64,000 nt of DNA from Fidelibacterota bacterium (lineage in GTDB: Bacteria > Fidelibacterota > UBA8477 > JABMPR01): assembly GCA_016845065.1 (NCBI GenBank), contig JAERTG010000082.1:124001-188000 (forward strand), in the 5' to 3' direction. The stretch's first letter is position 1. Every line of letters starts with the position of its first letter. The notes beneath the pieces were generated by a model. The model was not told the origin of the DNA, did not search any database, and saw nothing but the letters and a program-made list of their open reading frames with translations. Position numbers and translations under genes: made by a program. This document shows positions 27,041 through 34,713 of this stretch, piece by piece.

Positions 27041-28600
27041 TCAATAATCGTCGGTGATGTCTTTACCTTGTTTCTTACTAATCACCCGGAATTCATCCAT
27101 ATTTTTGGATTCATCCTCGATAATTTCAACTTTGATAAAATGCTGCCACTGTATGGAACGAACTACGTTCTTGCGGCCAGATCTCAAAAACTTCCCCAGC
27201 TCTGGGTTGACAACCAGCTGAAGCCTGAATTCACGCTTTTTAGAGTGAAAACGACGGAACCAGCCTTCGATTTGTGTGGTCAGCGCAGCCTTTGACATAA
27301 TACGTCCTCGTCCCTTACAAACTGGACATTCCTCGGTTGCAGAAAGCAACAGGCTGAGACGAATACGCTGGCGGGTCATTTCCAGAAGACCAAAATCAGA
27401 AATATAGCTCACAGCCACTTTGGCTCTGTCTTTACGTAGCTCTCGACGGAGTTCGTAATAAACTTTTTTCTTATTGTCTTCACGGGACATGTCAATGAAG
27501 TCGATAACAATCAAACCACCCAGGTCTCGGAGACGTAATTGCTGGGCAATTGCTCGGGCAGCCTCCAGATTGATCTTAACCGCGTTAGCTTCATGGTCTT
27601 TACGCCCAATAAATTTTCCTGAGTTTACATCGATGGAAACCAAGGCTTCTGTTTGCTCAATCACAATCGAGGCACCACTCTTTAAACCCACTTTTCGAGC
27701 CATTGAAATATCAATCCCCTTCTGGACGTTGTACGCATCAAACAGGGGTAATTTTTTATTGTAATGAACCAAACGATCCAACAACTGGGGGGCAGCACCT
27801 TTGAGGTAACTGCTTATCTGTTTATACATGCCCTTATTGTCTGTCACAACCTTTTGGACATCATTGGTGAATAAATCTCTGATGAGGCTTGAAACCGTCT
27901 CCATATCCTTATAGACAAGAATTGGACCTGGCTTGTTTTTAACCACTTTCTCCATCCGTTTGTAGGAGTCCATGAGATTGTTTAGATCTGCACCAAGGGT
28001 TTCATCATCTTTGCCTTCGGTCACGGTCCTGGCAATCAATCCAAATCCATCAGGTTTCATTTCCTGACAGCTGCGACGGAGACGGCGACGCTCGTAATTA
28101 TTGTAAATCTTACGGGAAATACCGATTGAATTTGAGTTTGGTACGAGAACCAGAAATCGACCAGGGAGGGAAATATTAGTCGTTACTCGAGCGCCCTTAC
28201 CCATATATGGTTCTTTGATAACCTGAACCAAAATCTGCTGGCCTGTTTTCAATTTTGGTGTATTGGGTCTTCTATGGTCGTGACGGTGATTTTGGTTTCT
28301 TGATCGACCACGGTTGCCACGTTGTGGTTTGACATCCTCATCCTCATCCTCGTCTTGATCAAGGAGAAAGGATTCTCCTTCTACTTCTGAGAAAGGCAAA
28401 AAGGCATTTGCACCAATCCCGATATCAACAAAAGCAGCCTGCATTCCGGGCAAAACATTTTCTACAACGCCCTTGTAGATATTACCAACAATCCTGATGT
28501 TCTCAGGTTTTTCTACATAAAGTTCAACCAGGACCTCATCCTCATGGATGGCAATCCGTGTTTCCTTATGCGTTTGGTTTATAAAGATATCCTTCTTCAT
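27041..28600 (-). CDS. rng: Ribonuclease E/G
   Basis: An endoribonuclease of 519 residues, RNase G-sized. The S1 RNA-binding domain (~35-130) is interrupted by a ~40-residue acidic then Arg/His/Asn-rich insert (~80-118). The catalytic DNase-I-like core has the metal-binding Asp324 (VSIDVNSGKF) and Asp367 (IVIDFID), and the zinc-link CPVCKGRGR (C425, C428) is intact, so a tetramer is expected. The long C-terminal degradosome scaffold of E. coli RNase E is absent. It follows a 519-bp hairpin-rich leader and the radical SAM/DUF2344 gene, a neighbourhood seen in many bacteria. Autoregulation through the leader is plausible. Confidence 0.93.
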   Translation of the reverse strand: MKKDIFINQTHKETRIAIHEDEVLVELYVEKPENIRIVGNIYKGVVENVLPGMQAAFVDIGIGANAFLPFSEVEGESFLLDQDEDEDEDVKPQRGNRGRSRNQNHRHDHRRPNTPKLKTGQQILVQVIKEPYMGKGARVTTNISLPGRFLVLVPNSNSIGISRKIYNNYERRRLRRSCQEMKPDGFGLIARTVTEGKDDETLGADLNNLMDSYKRMEKVVKNKPGPILVYKDMETVSSLIRDLFTNDVQKVVTDNKGMYKQISSYLKGAAPQLLDRLVHYNKKLPLFDAYNVQKGIDISMARKVGLKSGASIVIEQTEALVSIDVNSGKFIGRKDHEANAVKINLEAARAIAQQLRLRDLGGLIVIDFIDMSREDNKKKVYYELRRELRKDRAKVAVSYISDFGLLEMTRQRIRLSLLLSATEECPVCKGRGRIMSKAALTTQIEGWFRRFHSKKREFRLQLVVNPELGKFLRSGRKNVVRSIQWQHFIKVEIIEDESKNMDEFRVISKKQGKDITDDY

Positions 28601-29119
28601 TTCAATTCCTTAGCTATGAATTGAACCGGTAAAAGAAGAAGGTTGAGGCATTTGCCCTCAACGGGGAGGCTATTCATTCTCTCTGAATGAGCCTTTCACA
28701 AAATTTTTTCTGCGCTTACTCTGCTTGAGCGGACTCACTTTAGTCCTGTTCTGTAGGATCGTGCGCACTATCGATTCAGAGTTATTTCACGGAATCGATT
28801 AAATTCTTTTACCAATTCTGGTTTTAGCAGTCTTATGAGCTGCTATTAATTCAGGTGCATCTATAGATGTTCACCTGTTTTGCAGTCGTAAAAAGCGTTT
28901 CCCTTGCTTGGATTATTTTTTATGTAAGCGGAAACGTTGTGACCTGACAGTAATCCTTCAATAAACAGATTTTAGAATATCCCACCGATCTAGACCTCAA
29001 TGTTTTTAGGCTGCCGGGGTTGCCTCATAAAGACAAACGTGGATAAACCGCTATACAGACGGGAAGTGTGGATCTGCTCAGATTCTTTTTACAACGGTAC
29101 TCACCGATCGGTTAACCAA
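28601..29119 (-). other. 519-bp non-coding leader region with six stem-loops upstream of rng
   Basis: No plausible gene on either strand. Inverted repeats: 28642-28648/28656-28662 (7 bp; on the minus strand followed by a pyrimidine-rich run, attenuator-like), 28667-28676/28684-28694 (10 bp with one bulge), 28770-28777/28792-28799 (8 bp), 28825-28830/28840-28845 (6 bp), 28852-28861/28866-28877 (6+4 bp around a TATA loop) and 28896-28907/28924-28936 (7+5 bp). The half next to the radical SAM gene holds the 10-bp palindrome ACCGATCGGT and a GC-rich GGCAACCCCGGCAGCC element but no clear terminator. I found no tmRNA, RNase P, SRP or known riboswitch signature. It may be a long rng 5' leader or a separate small RNA. 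Confidence 0.5.
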
Positions 29120-31693
29120 TCACGCTGAGAAATTCATGAAAACAGCTTCTCTTTTAACACTGTGTATTGGTAGACTTTCGATCGGAACTTCAAAAAACGC
29201 GGGGAGAAACTCATTTAATCGAATTCCTTTCCCGTTTTGGACCAGAGTGACAACCTCGAGGTTATTACCCTTTATTTCAATAGACTGGATATATGATTTA
29301 ATATCCAGGGATATTACACGCTGTTTTCGCTCGCGTTTAATATACACATTATTTTTCTGTTCAAAGTTTTGTTTCAATTTCTCAAGTGACATTTCCACAG
29401 GGATATCTTCAAGCATAACTTGTTGCTTTATAGCGGCGATCTGACTTGTAACCGACTCAATACGACCCTTGTGCCACTCAACTTCTAGCACAGATACTCC
29501 ACCTGGTAAATACTTATTCAAATCATCAATTATTGAATCCACCTGATGAAATAGAAGAATATCCATGTACTCCGCATCAGAGGTGTACCCAAGTGGAAGT
29601 GCTGGACCACTGGAGATCTTAGGACGACTATTAAAACCCTGGGAGAAAATTACTGGCAAACCAGCCAGGCTGATTGCTCGCATAAAAGAATTTTGAACAT
29701 CGAGATGCCCCAGATAGCTGGCCATTCCTGCTTTTGAATACTTCAAGCGAGCAGTAAGAACCGGAGTCGTGTTCAACAGTTCAGGTAGTGCTTCTTTTTC
29801 TGGAGCTACATAGGGTTCAGGTTTGACAGTGGATTCTCCCACTGTTCCATCCTTGACAACTCGCATAATTAGTTCATCAAAATCGCAAACTCCACAAGCC
29901 AGACAGCCATCGCGACAATCAATGACAGTGGCTTCCTGGTAGGACTTGCGTTTTTCTCGGCGAAGAAATTTTTTCAAGATACCATTGTCCACCAGATCCC
30001 AGGGTAAAATCTCCTGATCATCACGTGCCTCAAGATATTCCTGATAATTAATTCCAGCAGTTTCAAAGGCTTTCATCCAGCGATCATAGCGGAAGAAATC
30101 ACCCCAACTGTCGAAGCGGGCTCCCTCCTGCCAGGCGGCAAAAATGGCTGCAGAAACCTTCCGATCACCCCTAGACAATACACCCTCAACTTCTGAATAT
30201 TTAGGATCGCGATAGGAAGCACGCACATTTTTGTGTTTCAGGTTATCCATAAGGAAATCAATTTTTTCACGAATGACTTCCTTACTGTCCTGTGCTTCCC
30301 ACTGGAAGGGTGTTTCTGGTTTAGGAATAAAGGTGGATAAGGTTACGTTGATTTTAATTCTACCATAGGGATTCGCCATTTTACGTACTTCATTGATGAG
30401 ATCCACAATGCCCTGTAAATCTGCTTGAGTTTCCGTAGGTAAGCCGAGCATGAAGTAAAACTTGAGTGTTTTCCAGCCACCATCGAGTGCAATTTGCACT
30501 GATGAATATAAATCCTCATCACTAATCAGTTTGTTAATGACTCGACGCATTCGCCAGGTACCAGCCTCAGGGGCAAATGTGAGCCCTGATTTACGTTCCT
30601 CAGAGGCGATTGCGGCAATCTCCTTCGTGAATGAATCGAGACGCATTGATGGGAAAGAAACCGAAACTCTATTTTCCCGGAGGTAAGGTTTCATCCCTTC
30701 GACCACGTCACTGAGACCCGTGTAATCACTTGTAGAAAGCGAAAGCAGGGACATGTTCTTTTGACCGGTATTGGCCAGGGTGGTTTTTGCTGTTTCAATA
30801 AGTTCTTCTGGCTTGCGCTCCCGAATTGGCCGATAAACCATACCAGCGTGACAGAATCGGCAACCCTGAGTACAGCCCCGCATAACTTCAACTGCAAATC
30901 GGTCCTGGGCTGTTTCCACAATGGGTACAACAGGTTTCGTTGGATAGTTAGAGGCTTCCAATACTGGAATTTTAGCACTCTTTACGCGGTCAGGTGCTCT
31001 TTCAAAGTTTTTAGTAATCGCAACTAACTTGCCATCACTATCTGATTCGAAATCATAAAAAGCGGGAACATATACCCCCTCCGGCATGGTTGCCAGATCT
31101 TCTAAAATCTCCCGTCTTGATCGCCCGGCCCGACGACCTTCACCAATGCGGCGAACCAGATCAACCACCTGCTCCTCTGCATCACCGATAAACACTAGAT
31201 CGAAAAAATCTGCCACAGGTTCTGGATTGTAGGCATTTGTTCCACCAGCAATCACAAAGGGATCATCATCACTTCTATCTTTCGTCCAGATCGGTATGTC
31301 AGCCAGATCCAGCATGGTCAGGATGTTGGTATACAGGAGATCATAGGGTAGCGAAAATCCTACTATATCAAAATCCCTTAAATGATGTTTGGATTCTAGA
31401 CTGTGCATGGGCAGACCATGCTCACGCATGAGTGCTTCCATATCAGGCCAGGGGGCATAGACCCTCTCAGCAGCAATATCTGCTTCTCGATTCAAAATGT
31501 GATATAAAATTTGGAAGCCATTATATGGCATCGCAGTATCATATACATCAGGAAAAGCCAGAGCAATGCTAGCCTGGATTGTGTCCCAGTCTTTGGTGAT
31601 TATGTTATGTTCGTTCCCCAGATATCTTCCGGGTTTAGATACTTTTGAGAGTATCCGCGTGTGTAAAATATGTTCTATATCTTTGGGTTGCAC
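29120..31693 (-). CDS. Radical SAM protein (TIGR03960-like) fused to DUF2344
   Basis: An 857-residue protein. The N-terminal ~250 residues form a B12-binding-like Rossmann region without a clear DxHxxG. The radical SAM core has its [4Fe-4S] cysteines in CTQGCRFC (C274, C278, C281; CxxxCxxC). A further cluster CRDGCLACGVC (C593, C597, C600, C603) could hold a second FeS centre. The C-terminal ~210 residues (ARLKYSKAGMASYLGHLD onward) are DUF2344. The two parts are separate genes in many bacteria and are often next to RNase E/G, as here. The reaction is unknown; an RNA-modification role is suggested by the neighbourhood. GTG start, with AAAGGA upstream. Confidence 0.88.
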   Translation of the reverse strand: MQPKDIEHILHTRILSKVSKPGRYLGNEHNIITKDWDTIQASIALAFPDVYDTAMPYNGFQILYHILNREADIAAERVYAPWPDMEALMREHGLPMHSLESKHHLRDFDIVGFSLPYDLLYTNILTMLDLADIPIWTKDRSDDDPFVIAGGTNAYNPEPVADFFDLVFIGDAEEQVVDLVRRIGEGRRAGRSRREILEDLATMPEGVYVPAFYDFESDSDGKLVAITKNFERAPDRVKSAKIPVLEASNYPTKPVVPIVETAQDRFAVEVMRGCTQGCRFCHAGMVYRPIRERKPEELIETAKTTLANTGQKNMSLLSLSTSDYTGLSDVVEGMKPYLRENRVSVSFPSMRLDSFTKEIAAIASEERKSGLTFAPEAGTWRMRRVINKLISDEDLYSSVQIALDGGWKTLKFYFMLGLPTETQADLQGIVDLINEVRKMANPYGRIKINVTLSTFIPKPETPFQWEAQDSKEVIREKIDFLMDNLKHKNVRASYRDPKYSEVEGVLSRGDRKVSAAIFAAWQEGARFDSWGDFFRYDRWMKAFETAGINYQEYLEARDDQEILPWDLVDNGILKKFLRREKRKSYQEATVIDCRDGCLACGVCDFDELIMRVVKDGTVGESTVKPEPYVAPEKEALPELLNTTPVLTARLKYSKAGMASYLGHLDVQNSFMRAISLAGLPVIFSQGFNSRPKISSGPALPLGYTSDAEYMDILLFHQVDSIIDDLNKYLPGGVSVLEVEWHKGRIESVTSQIAAIKQQVMLEDIPVEMSLEKLKQNFEQKNNVYIKRERKQRVISLDIKSYIQSIEIKGNNLEVVTLVQNGKGIRLNEFLPAFFEVPIESLPIHSVKREAVFMNFSA

Positions 31694-31956
31694 CCCAATA
31701 ATCCTTTCATCAGCCCCCAGTACAAGCAGCTTTTATGTCGGAATCGGTGAAGGGTTCCCAGCTTGACCAAGACATTCACCTCATAAAATTTGCTCTTTTA
31801 GCCCACGATTATAAGAGTGTTTTATTAAGAAACCATCTTTTCATGATTCATCGATGTATATACAATTCTCATTTTTACTCTGTGGATACTGGTATTATAA
31901 GGATTTCAGATTTTTTAAAGTTAAGTTTAGACATCAACTATAAGTGGGAGGTATCA

Positions 31957-32211
31957 ATGAACACAAGTGAAGAAAAAGCCTGGGTCAAATTGCGAACTGT
32001 TGAAGGTGATATTACTGCTGAAATGCTCTGTGGTGCCTTGAAAAATGCCGATATCCCCTGTGAAATTAAACGTAGTATGCTGGCCTCCGGGTTGGGGGCT
32101 CATTCTGTTTCCCTGGCAGGAAATCAGGCTACTCTTATGGTCCCAGAAGAGAGTCTCGAAGCCGCTGAGGCTGTTTTAGAAGCCATTGATTTTGAACCTC
32201 AAGGTGAATAG
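31957..32211 (+). CDS. DUF2007 family small protein
   Basis: The frame is open from 31735, but the ATG at 31957 has GGGAGG seven bases before it and starts a protein of 84 residues matching DUF2007 in length and layout. It begins WVKLRTVEGDITAEMLCGALKNADIPCEIKRS and ends TLMVPEESLEAAEAVLEAID. The family is a small ferredoxin-like-fold domain called a putative signal transducer; nothing more is known. Nearby it is divergent from the radical SAM gene, with a 263-bp gap that should contain both promoters (a weak TTTACT-16-TATAAG candidate lies near 31875-31902). Confidence 0.8.
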   Translation: MNTSEEKAWVKLRTVEGDITAEMLCGALKNADIPCEIKRSMLASGLGAHSVSLAGNQATLMVPEESLEAAEAVLEAIDFEPQGE

Positions 32212-32278
32212 AAAAGACTACCCGTTTTAATTATTTTTCACTCCGCATAGAAGGGATTCAGGTCTAGAATTATTATCC

Positions 32279-32299
32279 ATAGAGATGACTCATCTCTAT
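32279..32299. repeat. 21-bp perfect dyad upstream of hisS
   Basis: ATAGAGATGA and TCATCTCTAT are exact reverse complements around a single central C. The site lies 43 bases before the hisS ATG. It could be an operator or, in RNA, an unstable hairpin that would have to open a loop. There is no T-run after it. Confidence 0.55.
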
Positions 32300-32342
32300 A
32301 TTGCACCGACATGAAAACCAAGTAAAAGATGAAAGCCGCATC

Positions 32343-33608
32343 ATGCCTCAAAAAGTTCAACGCGTAAAAGGTGTAAATGATATACTACCTCAGGAAGCAA
32401 AGCAATGGCAGGCTTTGGAGCATGTCGTCAAGCAAGTAATGGATCGCTTTGCCTTTGGTGAGATTCGACCCCCCATTTTTGAAAAGACTGAATTATTTGC
32501 ACGTGGTGTTGGTGAGGACACGGACATCGTCTCAAAGGAGATGTATTCCTTTTCAGATATGAGCAAATCTTCCCTGACATTAAGACCTGAACTGACTGCA
32601 GGAGTCGTTCGCAGCTATATTCAGAATAATCTCCAGCAAATTTCCCCTGTTCAAAAACTTTGGTATGAGGGACCCATGTTTCGCCAGGAGCGGCCACAAA
32701 AAGGACGTTATCGTCAATTCTGGCAATTTGGAGCAGAAGCAATTGGCTCGCCCAACCCAGAGCAGGATGCAGAAATGATAGCACTGTTTTATGCCATCCT
32801 CAAGGAATTGGGTGTTGAAAAATCTGTAACACTAAAAATCAATAGTGTCGGCGATAGTGAAAGTCGAGCAAATTATCGCAGCTCGCTGCAAGAATATTTA
32901 AGACCACAACTCAGTTCGCTTTCAGAGACCAGCCAAAGGCGTTTCGAATCAAATCCACTGCGGATTCTGGATAGTAAGGCACCGAATGACATAGAACTCG
33001 TGCAAGATGCTCCAAAAATTCGTGAGTGTCTCAATGAGGTCTCTGCAACTCATTATGCAGAAGTTCTGAAGATGTTAGAGGTCATGGAAATTCCATATGT
33101 TCAGGACGATTTACTGGTTCGTGGTCTAGATTATTATACCCACACCATTTTTGAATTTACCAGTGATGCATTGGGTGCCCAGGATGCTATTTGCGGCGGG
33201 GGTCGTTATAATGACCTGGTGAAGGATCTGGGAGGACAAGATGTACCTGCCATCGGTTGGGCTTCTGGAATTGAGAGACTTCTTCTGGTTGTAGAAGCAT
33301 TGCAACCATTGATGGCTGAGTCCGGGCTAGACCTTTTCCTAGTCGTCCAAGGAGAGGAATTGAGGGTAAAGGCTCCCAAACTTATTAATGACTGGCGAAA
33401 AGCCGGACTAAACTGTGATATGGATACACTTCGCAGAAGTATGAAGGCCCAAATGCGTGAAGCGAACAGGCAGAAAGCCCGTTATGTGGCCATCTTGGGC
33501 GAGGAGGAGTATGATCAGGGCGTTGTCCAGCTTAAAAATTTTAGTACAGGTGATCAGGAGGTTGTCCTGTTTGAGAAGGTCGTTGATATCATCGATGAAA
33601 AATTGTAG
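32343..33608 (+). CDS. hisS: Histidyl-tRNA synthetase
   Basis: Charges tRNA-His. The class II core is complete: KGVNDILPQEAKQW at the N-terminus, LRPELTAG (motif 2 strand), ERPQKGRYRQFWQFGAEAIG, the histidine-specific LVRGLDYYTHTIFEF, CGGGRYNDLV and motif 3 GWASGIERL, then the ~90-residue anticodon-binding domain. I start at the ATG at 32343, which gives the family N-terminus (421 residues); the frame extends to a TTG at 32301 without support. It is followed 121 bp downstream by an SpoU methylase gene. Confidence 0.94.
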   Translation: MPQKVQRVKGVNDILPQEAKQWQALEHVVKQVMDRFAFGEIRPPIFEKTELFARGVGEDTDIVSKEMYSFSDMSKSSLTLRPELTAGVVRSYIQNNLQQISPVQKLWYEGPMFRQERPQKGRYRQFWQFGAEAIGSPNPEQDAEMIALFYAILKELGVEKSVTLKINSVGDSESRANYRSSLQEYLRPQLSSLSETSQRRFESNPLRILDSKAPNDIELVQDAPKIRECLNEVSATHYAEVLKMLEVMEIPYVQDDLLVRGLDYYTHTIFEFTSDALGAQDAICGGGRYNDLVKDLGGQDVPAIGWASGIERLLLVVEALQPLMAESGLDLFLVVQGEELRVKAPKLINDWRKAGLNCDMDTLRRSMKAQMREANRQKARYVAILGEEEYDQGVVQLKNFSTGDQEVVLFEKVVDIIDEKL

Positions 33609-33729
33609 TCAGTCATTGATAGAAGTGAAACGAAGAAGCAATCTCCGGATCGAGTTCACCTCTTGTATTCAGCTCTCTATTCTGAAATACTCACGAAGAC
33701 CAACTTTCAATTGATGAGCTGATTTTTCC

Positions 33730-34494
33730 ATGCAAAACCTCCCTTCCCCCCTCACAAACGCCCAAACTTCCAGCTATCGAGCGCTTAAACGATCAAAGTT
33801 TCGTAGACAAGAGGGTCTTTTTCTCCTTGAGGGGACACGACTATGTGGGGATGCGTTTAAATCCAATCTTGATATCATTGCTTGCATCACATCAAAAAGT
33901 TTTGATAAGTATGCTATTCCAGTCGACGTGAAGCACTTTGAAGCAACCCCTGTTCAAATTGAGCAAATATCAGACAGCAAAAACCCCCAGGGTATCATCT
34001 GCGTGGCTCGTATTCCCGAAGTCCACAAAAAACTGGATAAAGAAAACATACAAATTCTCATTGTCCTGGATCGTCTTTCTGATCCCGGTAATATGGGCAC
34101 CATCTTCAGGTCTGCGCTTTGGTTTGGTGTTCAGGATATTCTGTTGGGACCAGGTTGTGTAGACCCATACAGCCCAAAAGTCGTTCGTGGAAGCATGGGA
34201 GCCATTGGCACTCTGAATTTGCATGCTTCCACGGATTTATATAAAAGTGCTGAGGATTGGGTGACCAGGGGGGGAGAAGTAGCCGCTTTGCATATGCAGG
34301 GCATCACCTTACATTCCTTCAAGCAATCAAAACCCCTTTTCCTGATTGTGGGTTCCGAGGCACATGGAGTTGATGAGAAATTACTTAAATTATCCACACA
34401 ACTTTCCATCGAGAAACCAGGTGCTGGGGAATCACTTAACGCAGCCATGGCTACGGGTATTGCATTATTTGAGCTGAGCAAACCGTCACAGTAA
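33730..34494 (+). CDS. TrmH/SpoU family RNA 2'-O-methyltransferase
   Basis: A 254-residue SPOUT methylase with an N-terminal substrate-binding domain (RRQEGLFLLEGTRLCGDA) and the three SpoU motifs: DRLSDPGNMGTIFRSA (motif 1, catalytic Arg), GPGCVDPYSPKVVRGSMGA (motif 2) and VGSEAHGVDEKLL with EKPGAGESLNAAMATGIALFEL (motif 3). The knot binds SAM. Similar proteins modify 23S rRNA or tRNA; the exact nucleotide cannot be read from sequence. It probably shares a transcript with hisS, so both act in translation. Confidence 0.9.
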   Translation: MQNLPSPLTNAQTSSYRALKRSKFRRQEGLFLLEGTRLCGDAFKSNLDIIACITSKSFDKYAIPVDVKHFEATPVQIEQISDSKNPQGIICVARIPEVHKKLDKENIQILIVLDRLSDPGNMGTIFRSALWFGVQDILLGPGCVDPYSPKVVRGSMGAIGTLNLHASTDLYKSAEDWVTRGGEVAALHMQGITLHSFKQSKPLFLIVGSEAHGVDEKLLKLSTQLSIEKPGAGESLNAAMATGIALFELSKPSQ

Positions 34495-34516
34495 GCCTAT
34501 CTGAACAGATAAGCTT
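34493..34516 (+). repeat. Inverted repeat overlapping the SpoU stop codon
   Basis: AAGCCTATCTG and CAGATAAGCTT pair over 11 positions with one mismatch and a 2-base centre. It starts in the TAA stop. Without a T-run it is at best a weak terminator. Confidence 0.35.
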
Positions 34517-34713
34517 CCAGGAACATCGTCTTGGTATCAGACTTCAATCCATATATATTGGCTGGCCTTGCCCGAATGGGTGAGGGAAAGTATTGAAATT
34601 TACAGAGATGTAGCCGGCGGGAAACATACACCCACTCAACTAGCTGAACCGGCTCAATTAGATTATAAAATTGACCGTGTTGCCTACACGATTGAATGAA
34701 AAAAGGATCAACA

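Noticed and set aside
28601-29119. tmRNA, RNase P RNA, SRP RNA or SAM/cobalamin riboswitch in the rng leader
   Set aside because: The GC-rich GGCAACCCCGGCAGCC element resembles pieces of riboswitch cores, but the ordered conserved blocks of any of these RNAs are missing.
32212-32342. T-box leader for hisS
   Set aside because: No T-box sequence, no specifier loop and no terminator; only the palindrome is present.
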